Shown here: positions 28,525-36,869 of the stretch, piece by piece | Layout of the letters: the number at the start of each line of letters is the position of its first letter | Numbering within the stretch: the stretch's first letter is position 1 | Source of the DNA: Mongoliitalea lutea | GTDB lineage: Bacteria; Bacteroidota; Bacteroidia; Cytophagales; Cyclobacteriaceae | DNA: 64,000 nt | Direction of reading: 5' to 3' | Assembly (NCBI RefSeq): GCF_014652135.1 | Contig: NZ_BMYF01000020.1 | Coordinates: 19,316 to 83,315, forward strand | Made by a program: the position numbers and the translations under genes | The notes under the pieces: generated by a model | The model's input: the letters and a program-made list of their open reading frames with translations, nothing else | Database searches by the model: none | What the model was told of the DNA's origin: nothing

Positions 28525-29304
28525 TTAACCCTGCATGAGGGTATTATATCTTTTTTCTACTTCAGACCAATCGATGATATTCCAGAATGCGGAGATATAA
28601 TCCGGTCTTCTGTTCTGATAGTTCAGGTAGTAGGCATGCTCCCACACATCGATCCCCACTAATGGAATACCCTGGAAATCGGAAATGTCCATCAAAGGGT
28701 TATCCTGATTTGGGGTAGAACCGATTTGAAGCAGGTTATTTTTATCCAATACTAACCAAGCCCAACCTGAGCCAAATCTGCCTTTAGCAGCATCTTCAAA
28801 CTTTGTTTGGAATTCTTCAAAACTTCCAAAGGCTCCATTGATGGCTTCTGCAAGGTCCCCACCTGGCTGTCCGCCTCCATTAGGAGACATGATTTTCCAG
28901 AATAATTCATGGTTGTAGTGACCACCACCATTATTTCTCATTTTGGTGGAATACTTGGACATATTCATCAAGACTTCTTCCAAAGGCTTGCTCATGTCCA
29001 CCCCTTCTTCACCGGCAGCCTCTACTGTATTTTTAGCATAAGCAGCTGCATGCTTGGTGTAGTGAATTTCCATGGTCATGGCATCAATATGCGGTTCCAA
29101 AGCAGTATAGTCGTAGCCCAAAGGCATTTGCTCAAAACCCGTACTCAAAATGGATTTAGCAGATTCCCCACCTTCAGATCCACCTGCACAGGCTGTCAAA
29201 AAAGCAGAACCCACTAAGCTACTCCCAATTCCCAAAGCCAGGGTAGCTTTTCCGCTTTGGCTTAGAAATGTTCTTCTGGATACGCGATAGTTTGTTTTTT
29301 TCAT
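28525..29304 (-). CDS. sodA: Exported Fe/Mn superoxide dismutase with Tat signal and lipobox
   Basis: Superoxide dismutase of 259 residues, longer than the usual 200 because of an N-terminal export region. That region carries a twin-arginine motif ([12 protein letters not shown]), a hydrophobic stretch and a lipobox LTAC (Cys39), so a folded, metal-loaded enzyme may be sent through Tat and lipid-anchored. Metal ligands fit H81, H132, D219 and H223 ([25 protein letters not shown]). Whether Fe or Mn is used cannot be decided by eye. It would remove superoxide at the cell envelope. Confidence 0.92.
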   Translation of the reverse strand: MKKTNYRVSRRTFLSQSGKATLALGIGSSLVGSAFLTACAGGSEGGESAKSILSTGFEQMPLGYDYTALEPHIDAMTMEIHYTKHAAAYAKNTVEAAGEEGVDMSKPLEEVLMNMSKYSTKMRNNGGGHYNHELFWKIMSPNGGGQPGGDLAEAINGAFGSFEEFQTKFEDAAKGRFGSGWAWLVLDKNNLLQIGSTPNQDNPLMDISDFQGIPLVGIDVWEHAYYLNYQNRRPDYISAFWNIIDWSEVEKRYNTLMQG

Positions 29305-29496
29305 AAGTTATATGGTTTTCTTTTGACTGGTTATTTAACAAAAGATACTTCCAAGTTAACCAATTCGTCTTGAATACAAAACCTAAATACGACAATACGT
29401 CGCATTTTGTGACAAGATGGTTATGTTTGCAAAACTATATAAACTTGGATTGGTTTTTGAATAAGACGAAAGAAATCCCAAAAGGGATGAATTCTT

Positions 29497-30276
29497 ATGG
29501 AAATTTTATTTTACAAGTATCAAGGCACAGGGAATGATTTCGTCATGATCGATGATAGAAATGAAGAATTTCCCATTACTGATCTTGAATTGATACGTTC
29601 CTTATGTGATCGAAAATTTGGAATTGGTGCAGATGGCTTGATTGCACTTCGGCACCATCCTTCATACGATTTTGAAATGATCTATTTCAATGCCGATGGA
29701 AGCCAAAGCATGTGTGGCAACGGTGCCCGTTGTGCTGTAGCTTTTGCTCATTTCCTAGGCATGATTGGTAAAGAAACGCATTTTCTAGCCATCGATGGCC
29801 CCCATCAAGCAACAATCAATGAACAAGCTTGGGTAGAACTGCAAATGAGTAAGGTAGCAAAGCTAAAACAAAAGGACTCTGACTATTTTGTAAACACAGG
29901 TTCGCCCCACCACGTACAGTTTGTTGAAGATATTCATGAGTTCCCAGTAGTAACAGAAGGCGCTAAAATCCGCTACGATGCTAGCTATAGTCCCAGGGGA
30001 ACGAATGTGAACTTTGTAAGCCCCATCAGCACGGAGGAAATTTATGTTCGTACCTACGAGCGGGGAGTTGAAAATGAAACCCTGTCCTGCGGAACGGGAG
30101 TTACTGCATGCGCACTAGTTTATGGGGAACGCATAGGCTTATCCAAAGTGGGGATTCAAACCTTAGGAGGAAGCTTAGAAGTATCCTTCTCAAAACAGGC
30201 TGACGGGAGTTTTGACCGCATCATCTTGAGCGGCCCAGCCAAACAAGTTTTCAAAGGAAGCATAGAAATAGCCTAG
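29497..30276 (+). CDS. dapF: Diaminopimelate epimerase DapF
   Basis: A 259-residue epimerase converting LL- to meso-diaminopimelate for lysine and peptidoglycan. The N-terminus [18 protein letters not shown] and the two catalytic Cys regions SMCGNGARC and [10 protein letters not shown] are present. Length is near the family norm (about 270). It stands between the divergent superoxide dismutase gene (191 bp upstream) and secA (115 bp downstream). A perfect TAnnTTTG (TATGTTTG at 29422-29429) lies upstream, without a clear -33 partner. lysA, the next lysine step, is also in this window but 23 kb away. Confidence 0.95.
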   Translation: MEILFYKYQGTGNDFVMIDDRNEEFPITDLELIRSLCDRKFGIGADGLIALRHHPSYDFEMIYFNADGSQSMCGNGARCAVAFAHFLGMIGKETHFLAIDGPHQATINEQAWVELQMSKVAKLKQKDSDYFVNTGSPHHVQFVEDIHEFPVVTEGAKIRYDASYSPRGTNVNFVSPISTEEIYVRTYERGVENETLSCGTGVTACALVYGERIGLSKVGIQTLGGSLEVSFSKQADGSFDRIILSGPAKQVFKGSIEIA

Positions 30277-30391
30277 TTTGAAAAAGGAAATTTGGTAATC
30301 AAGCATTGGAAAGCTGCCTTTATCTAAAGAAGGTTACAATTATTCATAAAAAGGGCGTAATTTTAAGGCCCTGAATTATACAAAAGGAGAT

Positions 30392-33300
30392 ATGTTAGAA
30401 TTTATTGCCAAAGGATTGGCCAAAGTTTTTGGAACGAAATCCGATAGAGATATAAAAGAGTTGAGGCCTAAAGTTGCCATCATCAATGCCGCTTACAGCA
30501 AATTGCAAGGCCTCAGCGATGATCAACTACGGGATAAAACTGCAGAAATCAAGGGTATCATCAATGCAGAATTGAAATCCTTTGATGAAAAAATTGAGCA
30601 ATTACGTGCTCAAATCGATGCGCTTGACCCGGAAAAAGTCCATGAGAAAGATGCCCTTTTCAACGAGATAGACAAAACTGAAAAAGATAGAGATGCTGCC
30701 TTGGAAGTTGTGTTGGATAAGGTGATGGCAGATGCTTTTGCCGTGGTAAAAGAAACTGCGAGGAGATTCAAAGAAAACGGTAAATTGGTCGTCAAAGCTA
30801 CTTTGAAAGATAAGGAGATGGCCGCCCGTAAGCCAAACGTGGAAATCCAAGGTGAGCAAGCCATTTGGCATAACAAATGGATGGCAGCAGGCAATGAAGT
30901 CGTATGGGACATGGTTCACTATGACGTGCAGTTGATCGGTGGTATGGTGCTTCATTCAGGAAAAATTGCCGAAATGGCCACAGGTGAGGGTAAAACTTTG
31001 GTATCCACTTTACCTGCTTACCTCAATGCCCTTTCTGGACGAGGAGTTCACATCGTAACGGTCAACGATTACTTGGCCAAAAGGGACTCCGAATGGAATG
31101 CTCCCTTATTTGAATTCCATGGCTTAACCGTGGATTGTATCGACAAGTATCAGCCTAACTCTGATCAGCGTAAAAAAGCCTATCAGGCAGATATTGTTTA
31201 CGGAACCAATAATGAATTTGGCTTCGACTACCTGAGAGATAATATGGCAAGAGATGTCAATGATTTGGTGCAAGGCAAGCATCACTTCGCCATGATTGAT
31301 GAGGTTGACTCCGTATTGATTGATGATGCCCGTACGCCTTTGATTATCTCAGGTCCTGTACCAAGAGGGGATCAGCATGAATTTATGGAAATGAAGCCAA
31401 GGGTATCAACCTTGGTGGAAGAGCAAAGAAAGTTAATTCAAGGTTACTTGGCTACCGCTAAGAAACTGATTGCAGAAGGAAATGAAAAAGAAGGTGGATT
31501 GGCATTGTTCAGAGCTTACAGAGGTATCCCGAAATACAAGCCTTTGATTAAATACCTATCTGAGCCAGGTATCCGTGTCATTCTTCAAAAAACAGAGAAT
31601 TACTATTTACAGGATAATAAGCGGAACATGCATGAAGCTGATGAACCGCTATTATTTACCATTGATGAAAAAACCAATGGTGTAGAACTGACTGATAGAG
31701 GGATTGAATCCATCACATCAAAAAATGAAAATCCGAACTTCTTTATCCTTCCCGACATCGGTGTAGACATCGCGGAGATGGAGAAAAACCCAGATATCGA
31801 CGATAAAGAAAAGCTTATCCGCAAAGAGGAAATCATCAAAGATTACTCTGTCAAAGCGCAGCGTATCCACACAGTAAACCAGCTTTTGAAGGCTTACTGT
31901 ATGTTTGAGAAAGATACGGAATACATCATCGTCGATGGAAAAATCAAAATCGTAGATGAACAGACAGGTAGGGTAATGGAAGGCCGTAGGTATTCCGATG
32001 GCCTACACCAAGCTTTGGAAGCGAAGGAAAATGTGAAAGTAGAAGATGCTACACAGACCTATGCGACCATCACCTTGCAAAACTACTTCCGTATGTACCA
32101 CAAATTGGCGGGTATGACGGGTACTGCGGAGACAGAAGCTGGAGAGTTCTGGACCATCTACAAATTGGACGTAGTAGTAATTCCTACCAACAAACCAATT
32201 GTCAGACAAGACCGAGAAGATAAAGTATATAAAACTGTCCGTGAAAAGTTCAATGCTGTAGCAGACGAAATCGTGGAATTGACCAATCAAGGCCGTCCGG
32301 TATTGGTAGGTACGACATCGGTGGAGATTTCTGAGGTATTGAGCCGTATGCTCACAATCAAAAAAATCAATCACCAAGTATTGAACGCCAAGCAGCATGC
32401 CAGAGAAGCAGATGTGGTAGCCGAAGCCGGTAAACCAGGTACGGTGACCATCGCTACCAACATGGCAGGTCGTGGTACAGATATTAAGCTGACTCCTGAG
32501 TCAAGAAAAGCAGGTGGATTAGCCATTATTGGTACCGAGCGTCATGAATCCAGAAGGGTAGATAGACAGTTGAGAGGTCGTTCGGGTCGTCAAGGAGATG
32601 TGGGTTCATCCCAGTTCTTTGTTTCCTTGGAAGACAGCTTGATGCGTTTGTTTGGTTCTGATAGAATCGCCAAGTTGATGGACAGAATGGGCTTGGAAGA
32701 AGGAGAGGTTATCCAACACTCCATGATTACCAAATCCATCGAGCGTGCCCAAAGAAAAGTTGAAGAAAATAACTTCGGTATCCGTAAGCGTCTCTTGGAG
32801 TATGACGATGTCATGAACTCCCAAAGAGAGGTAGTATATAAAAGAAGAAGAAATGCACTGAAAGGTGAACGTTTGGAGTTAGATATTCTGAATGTGATGT
32901 ATGATGTGTCAGAAGGCTTGGTCAATATGGCCAAAACCACCGATGACATGGAAAACCTTCGCATGAATATCTTTACCTCCTTGGGTATTGATTACCAATT
33001 CTCTGAATCAGACATCAGTACCAAAGATACGGCAACCTTAACCTCTATGTTGTTCAATGCTGCTTACCAAAACTATACCCGCAAAAACAGTGGGATTTTG
33101 GAAAAAGCCATGCCAGTATTGAAAGATGTATATGCACAAAGAGGTGCTACAGTAAAAGAAATCATGGTACCGATCACCGATGGTATCAAACAAATCGGTG
33201 TGGTCATCAATCTAGAGTCTACACTGCAGCACGATGGCAGAGATTTGATCCGTGCAATCGAAAAGAATGTGACCTTAGCCATCATTGATCAAAACTGGAA

Positions 33301-33772
33301 AGAGCATCTGCGTGATATGGATGACTTAAAACAGTCTGTTCAAAATGCAGTATACGAGCAAAAAGATCCATTATTGATTTACAAGTTTGAAGCATTTGAG
33401 ATGTTCAAGCGCTTCGTGGGTAAACTCAACGAGGATACGATTTCATTCCTTTCCAGAGCAGAGTTGCCTACCCAAGACCCGAATCAGGTACGTGCAGCAC
33501 AAGCACCAAGAAGAGAAGAAGCACAGGTCAAAGCCTCTAAAGAAGAAGTGGGCAGCAGCTTAAATCCTGGTGCAGGCAGACAGGCGGCAGCGGCTGTAGC
33601 CAACAGAACAGCAGCGCCACAAGTGGTAGCCCCAAGAAAATCAGAGAAAGTGTACGGTCGAAATGACCGGGTAAATGTACAATATGCCGATGGCAAGCTT
33701 GTCAAAGATGTAAAGTACAAGAGTGTAGAGCAAGATGTAGAAGCAGGCAAATGTATCATCATTGAAGATTAA
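30392..33772 (+). CDS. secA: Preprotein translocase ATPase SecA
   Basis: Full-length SecA of 1126 residues, the long form seen in Bacteroidota. Walker A is MATGEGKTLVSTLPAYL, Walker B AMIDEVDSVLIDDARTPLII; GTNNEFGFDYLRDNM, MAGMTGTAETEAGEF, TIATNMAGRGTDIKL and RRVDRQLRGRSGRQGD follow in normal order. An insertion of charged residues lies at about 330-480 in the motor domain, as in relatives. The C-terminal zinc-binding SEC-C motif is replaced by an Ala-rich linker and a short conserved tail (ending CIIIED). It drives Sec export through SecYEG. A TTG lies just after its stop, but the next gene starts at ATG 33782. Confidence 0.97.
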   Translation: MLEFIAKGLAKVFGTKSDRDIKELRPKVAIINAAYSKLQGLSDDQLRDKTAEIKGIINAELKSFDEKIEQLRAQIDALDPEKVHEKDALFNEIDKTEKDRDAALEVVLDKVMADAFAVVKETARRFKENGKLVVKATLKDKEMAARKPNVEIQGEQAIWHNKWMAAGNEVVWDMVHYDVQLIGGMVLHSGKIAEMATGEGKTLVSTLPAYLNALSGRGVHIVTVNDYLAKRDSEWNAPLFEFHGLTVDCIDKYQPNSDQRKKAYQADIVYGTNNEFGFDYLRDNMARDVNDLVQGKHHFAMIDEVDSVLIDDARTPLIISGPVPRGDQHEFMEMKPRVSTLVEEQRKLIQGYLATAKKLIAEGNEKEGGLALFRAYRGIPKYKPLIKYLSEPGIRVILQKTENYYLQDNKRNMHEADEPLLFTIDEKTNGVELTDRGIESITSKNENPNFFILPDIGVDIAEMEKNPDIDDKEKLIRKEEIIKDYSVKAQRIHTVNQLLKAYCMFEKDTEYIIVDGKIKIVDEQTGRVMEGRRYSDGLHQALEAKENVKVEDATQTYATITLQNYFRMYHKLAGMTGTAETEAGEFWTIYKLDVVVIPTNKPIVRQDREDKVYKTVREKFNAVADEIVELTNQGRPVLVGTTSVEISEVLSRMLTIKKINHQVLNAKQHAREADVVAEAGKPGTVTIATNMAGRGTDIKLTPESRKAGGLAIIGTERHESRRVDRQLRGRSGRQGDVGSSQFFVSLEDSLMRLFGSDRIAKLMDRMGLEEGEVIQHSMITKSIERAQRKVEENNFGIRKRLLEYDDVMNSQREVVYKRRRNALKGERLELDILNVMYDVSEGLVNMAKTTDDMENLRMNIFTSLGIDYQFSESDISTKDTATLTSMLFNAAYQNYTRKNSGILEKAMPVLKDVYAQRGATVKEIMVPITDGIKQIGVVINLESTLQHDGRDLIRAIEKNVTLAIIDQNWKEHLRDMDDLKQSVQNAVYEQKDPLLIYKFEAFEMFKRFVGKLNEDTISFLSRAELPTQDPNQVRAAQAPRREEAQVKASKEEVGSSLNPGAGRQAAAAVANRTAAPQVVAPRKSEKVYGRNDRVNVQYADGKLVKDVKYKSVEQDVEAGKCIIIED

Positions 33773-33781
33773 TTGATAACT

Positions 33782-34360
33782 ATGAACAAATCATCCCTTT
33801 TTCTGATCCTAGGATTGGGATTTTTGTCCTCTTCCTGTGCCCTCTTTGCCCCAAAGCAAGGGAGCACAGGTTCTCCTTTTGATACCTATACAGAAGACCT
33901 CAGTGTCAACAGAATCACTTTTACAGATTTGGATGACATCCAACTGACCCAGCCCGAAGTCGTTCCATCCGCTAGTTCGGGTAGTTTAGCTGTGGATGGG
34001 GACTTAGCAGTAGCCATTCAACGAAACATTGATAAAAACAGATCAGAGCGCACTTGGAGTGGATTCACCGTACTTGTGTACAGTGGAGTCGACCGTGAGC
34101 AAGCCTTTAAAACGAGGAATGAATTGTTCACACAATTCCCTGATTTAAAACCTGATTTACAATACCAGCAGCCCCGTTACCTTCTAAAAGTGGGTAAATT
34201 CCTCAACCGCATTGAGGCGCAAACGCATTATTACCAATTAAGAGAAAAATTTCCCATGGCTAGAATCATTCAAGATCGGTTCCAGCGTGAGGGATATGTC
34301 AACCCTGACCCAATAGATGATGGTGAAAGACCTAATCAAGTCACTGGCGGCAGACTATAA
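33782..34360 (+). CDS. Lipoprotein with C-terminal SPOR domain
   Basis: A lipoprotein (MNKSSLFLILGLGFLSSSC, Cys19) of 192 residues. The C-terminal part (about 105-185) matches a SPOR domain: WSGFTVLVYSGVDREQAFKT, RYLLKVGKFLNRIEAQTHYY, FPMARIIQDRF. SPOR domains bind denuded peptidoglycan glycan at division sites. It begins 9 bp after the secA stop, so it is probably in that operon. Its last 44 bases also encode the start of the M20 hydrolase in another frame. Confidence 0.82.
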   Translation: MNKSSLFLILGLGFLSSSCALFAPKQGSTGSPFDTYTEDLSVNRITFTDLDDIQLTQPEVVPSASSGSLAVDGDLAVAIQRNIDKNRSERTWSGFTVLVYSGVDREQAFKTRNELFTQFPDLKPDLQYQQPRYLLKVGKFLNRIEAQTHYYQLREKFPMARIIQDRFQREGYVNPDPIDDGERPNQVTGGRL

Positions 34361-35513
34361 AGCATCAATTATCGCCCATAGAAGGCACCTCCACGCCCAT
34401 CCCGAATTATCCTTTCAAGAATTTGAGACTGTTTCTTATGTAGAGCAGGAGTTACGGGATATTGGAATTACTGACATAGAAACCAAGGCAGACACCGGAC
34501 TTGTTGCACACATCCAAGGTAAAAATCCAGACAAAAAAATTATTGCCCTACGTGGTGATATGGATGCCTTACCCATTCATGAGCAAAACGAGGTCCCTTA
34601 CAAATCTACCAAAGAGGGAATCATGCATGCCTGTGGGCATGATGTGCATACCTCATCCTTGTTGGGTACTGCTAGAATTTTGTTCAATTTACGTGAGCAT
34701 TTTGAAGGCACGGTCAAACTTATTTTTCAACCCGGAGAAGAATTGATTCCTGGAGGTGCATCCTTGATGATCAAAGATGGAGCCCTTCAAAATCCAACAC
34801 CTGCAGGTATTATTGGCCAACACGTGATGCCCTTGATCCCGGTAGGTCAAGTTGGTTTCCGAAAAGGTATGTACATGGCAAGTGCCGATGAATTATACAT
34901 CACCGTCAAAGGAAAAGGTGGTCATGGTGCCATTCCCGAGTCCTTAGTGGACCCTGTGTTGATCGCCTCCCACTTGATAGTTGCTTTGCAACAAGTCATC
35001 AGCAGAAATGCTTCTCCTAAAATTCCTTCTGTACTTTCCTTTGGAAGGGTAGAGGCTTTGGGAGCAACCAATATCATCCCGAATGAAGTAAAAATACAAG
35101 GTACCTTCCGTACGCTTGATGAAGCATGGAGAGCCAAAGCCCATGAACACATGACTACCATTGCTAAAGGCTTGGTGGAAGGTATGGGGGGAACGGTGGA
35201 CTTTGAAGTGAGAAAAGGATATCCATTCTTGAAAAATGCAGAGGCCTTAACAAGCAGAGCGGAGGAAGCAGCAATTGAATACCTTGGACATGAAAATGTA
35301 TTACCATTAGATATCTGGATGGCGGCAGAAGATTTCTCCTATTACACTCAAGAAATCGATGGTTGCTTTTACAGATTAGGAACCCGTAACGAAGCTAAGG
35401 GGATTACTTCAGGAGTACATACCCCAACTTTCGACATCGACGAAGACGCCTTGGAAATCGGAGCTGGATTGATGGCTTGGATTGCGGTGAATGAATTGAA
35501 ATATACTAAGTGA
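34317..35513 (+). CDS. M20-family amidohydrolase/peptidase
   Basis: A 398-residue metallohydrolase of the HipO/AbgA type. Metal-site motifs: MHACGHDVHTSSLLGTA (His and Asp), QPGEELIPGGASLMI (Glu), GIIGQHVMP (His). The dimerisation domain is inserted at about 180-290 (GKGGHGAIPESLVDPV). Such enzymes hydrolyse N-acyl amino acids or related amides (hippurate, indole-acetyl amino acids). The N-terminus IIAHRRHLHAHPELSFQEFE is conserved, which forces a start at 34317 or 34320, inside the preceding gene. No export signal; cytoplasmic. Confidence 0.9.
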   Translation: MMVKDLIKSLAADYKASIIAHRRHLHAHPELSFQEFETVSYVEQELRDIGITDIETKADTGLVAHIQGKNPDKKIIALRGDMDALPIHEQNEVPYKSTKEGIMHACGHDVHTSSLLGTARILFNLREHFEGTVKLIFQPGEELIPGGASLMIKDGALQNPTPAGIIGQHVMPLIPVGQVGFRKGMYMASADELYITVKGKGGHGAIPESLVDPVLIASHLIVALQQVISRNASPKIPSVLSFGRVEALGATNIIPNEVKIQGTFRTLDEAWRAKAHEHMTTIAKGLVEGMGGTVDFEVRKGYPFLKNAEALTSRAEEAAIEYLGHENVLPLDIWMAAEDFSYYTQEIDGCFYRLGTRNEAKGITSGVHTPTFDIDEDALEIGAGLMAWIAVNELKYTK

Positions 35514-35730
35514 AATGAATGGAAATACGCTGAAGCGAAATACGGTTGAAATAATAGTTGATATTGGTGGACAACGGATATTGATTGATATTTAGATATT
35601 ATTTGATATTGGTCCTGAAGCGAAATAAAGTGGAAATACGCTGATGCGAAATAATAGGGGATACTAGGTGATATTGGATAGTATTCGATATTGTGGTAAT
35701 CCGTAGAGAATAAAATTAATAGCAAGATAT
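35514..35730. repeat. Non-coding region with degenerate direct repeats
   Basis: A 217-bp intergenic stretch with no gene. A 23-bp unit (starting TGGAAATACGCTGA, ending GCGAAATA) occurs at 35520-35542 and 35631-35653 with one difference, a partial copy (CTGAAGCGAAATA) at 35615-35627, and GATATTGG-like 8-mers recur between them. It appears to be a decayed repeat element or local duplication. Confidence 0.6.
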
Positions 35731-36510
35731 ATGAAAACAACAAAACACCTGACGCTGGCCATTCTGATGGTTTTTTCCTTTCAGACGAGTTCGTTTGCTT
35801 GGGGGGCGATTGGACATTATGTGATTGGTAAAATTGCTGAATGGCAGATGCAGCAAGAAACTGTCAAAAAAGTAGAGGCTGTATTGAAGCAAGAATCTAT
35901 CTCGGGAGTAGGCGTGTGGATGGATAATATCCGCTCGGATAAAAACTACAACTATACCAATACTTGGCATTGGGTCACCACCGTGGAAGGAGAATATGAT
36001 CCAAGCATTCAGGAACCAACCGGTGATGCCTATTCCGCATTTTTACAGTTGAAAGAAAACTTGAAAAAAGGTGGCCTAACTCCAGAAGAAGAGCGCGATC
36101 AGTTGCGTATGTTGATCCATATCGTGGGTGACCTACACCAACCTTTTCATGTGGGCAAGCCAGGCGATAGAGGTGGAAACGATGTCAAAGTAAGTTATTT
36201 CAATAAAGAAACGAATATACATGCGGTTTGGGATTCAGACTTGATCGAAAACAAAAAAATGAGCTACACCGAAATCGCCACCGAACTTCAAAAGAGAATC
36301 AACGGAGACGTATTGAAGCGTTACCAAGCAGCAACTCCTTTGGACTGGTTGAAAGAAGCTGTGGCCATCCGTCCAGCGATGTACGATATCCCTGCCAATA
36401 ATAGAATTGGCTATGAATACATCTACAAGCATTATCACCATGTGGAAGAGCGCCTGATGGCCGGAGGAATCCGATTAGCACAGGTGTTGGAAGAGATTTA
36501 TGGGAAGTAA
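35731..36510 (+). CDS. S1/P1-type nuclease, exported
   Basis: A 259-residue zinc-dependent nuclease of the S1/P1 family. The signal peptide ends at SSFA, giving the mature N-terminal Trp (WGAIGHYVIGKIAE) whose amino group ligates zinc. Other zinc ligands and active-site motifs: WMDNIRSD, NTWHWV, LIHIVGDLHQPFHVG, GDRGGNDVKV, NIHAVWDSDLIE. It degrades single-stranded DNA/RNA and removes 3' phosphates outside the cytoplasm, likely for phosphate and nucleoside scavenging. It lies next to the CRISPR array but is convergent with it and separated by a terminator; I see no reason to link them functionally. Confidence 0.93.
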   Translation: MKTTKHLTLAILMVFSFQTSSFAWGAIGHYVIGKIAEWQMQQETVKKVEAVLKQESISGVGVWMDNIRSDKNYNYTNTWHWVTTVEGEYDPSIQEPTGDAYSAFLQLKENLKKGGLTPEEERDQLRMLIHIVGDLHQPFHVGKPGDRGGNDVKVSYFNKETNIHAVWDSDLIENKKMSYTEIATELQKRINGDVLKRYQAATPLDWLKEAVAIRPAMYDIPANNRIGYEYIYKHYHHVEERLMAGGIRLAQVLEEIYGK

Positions 36511-36525
36511 AGAATTTATAGATAC

Positions 36526-36557
36526 AAAAAGACCGACAAATTTCTGTCGGTCTTTTT
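36526..36557. terminator. Bidirectional terminator between the nuclease gene and the CRISPR array
   Basis: A 13-bp perfect stem (AAAAAGACCGACA / TGTCGGTCTTTTT) flanked by A and T runs. It can end the plus-strand nuclease transcript and the minus-strand array transcript. Confidence 0.85.
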
Positions 36558-36633
36558 TTTGTCACTAATTTTTATAATCACAATTAGTCTAAAAGAATAG
36601 TTTTTTTGCGATTCAATCAAGTATTGCTACAAA

Positions 36634-36656
36634 ATACCCATAATTACACTGGGTAT
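36634..36656 (-). other. Hairpin at the trailer end of the CRISPR array
   Basis: Perfect 7-bp inverted repeat ATACCCA / TGGGTAT with a 9-nt loop, 6 bp beyond the last repeat (36663) in the direction of minus-strand transcription. Possibly a trailer or weak terminator. Confidence 0.4.
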
Positions 36657-36662
36657 GATTAA

Positions 36663-36698
36663 GTTGTTTTTACCCTTCAAATAAAAGGCAGTTACAAC
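36663..36698 (-). repeat. Degenerate terminal CRISPR repeat
   Basis: Differs from consensus at repeat positions 6 (G to T) and 20 (C to T) on the plus strand. As the unit farthest from cas13b it marks the old end of the array. Confidence 0.85.
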
Positions 36699-36728
36699 TT
36701 CTTGGGTTAGAAACCCTGATTGGTTGCC

Positions 36729-36869
36729 GTTGTGTTTACCCTTCAAATCACTTTCAAGAACGACTGTACTAGCTGGCAAAAGGGTTTGCCAGTTCCTTCT
36801 CTAAATTGCTCAATCGCAATTTTGCTAAAGCACCGTTCAGTCATCCTTCAAACAAAAGGCAGTTACAAC
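36729..36869. repeat. CRISPR repeat interrupted by a 97-nt insert with 8-nt duplication
   Basis: Bases 36729-36747 are repeat positions 1-19 and 36845-36869 are positions 12-36, so positions 12-19 (CCTTCAAA) occur on both sides of the insert 36748-36844. That is the pattern left by a transposition event with an 8-bp target duplication. The insert holds two perfect hairpins: CTGGCAAA/TTTGCCAG at 36773-36792 (4-nt loop) and AAATTGC/GCAATTT at 36803-36822 (6-nt loop). No clear terminal inverted repeats and no ORF are seen; it may be a MITE- or REP-like unit. A deletion joining two partial repeats is the alternative. Confidence 0.7.

Noticed and set aside
29422-29429. TATGTTTG as a full dapF promoter
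   Set aside because: It fits the -7 element but the nearest TTTG is only 12 bp upstream, not 19-21, so I do not list it as a separate promoter.
30602-30955. Opposite-strand frames of 70-130 codons inside secA, mutS and recG
   Set aside because: They mirror strongly conserved genes on the coding strand and have no recognisable domain or start context.
35731-36510. S1/P1 nuclease as a CRISPR-associated gene
   Set aside because: It has a secretion signal, is transcribed convergently and is separated by a strong terminator; an ordinary exported scavenging nuclease is more likely.
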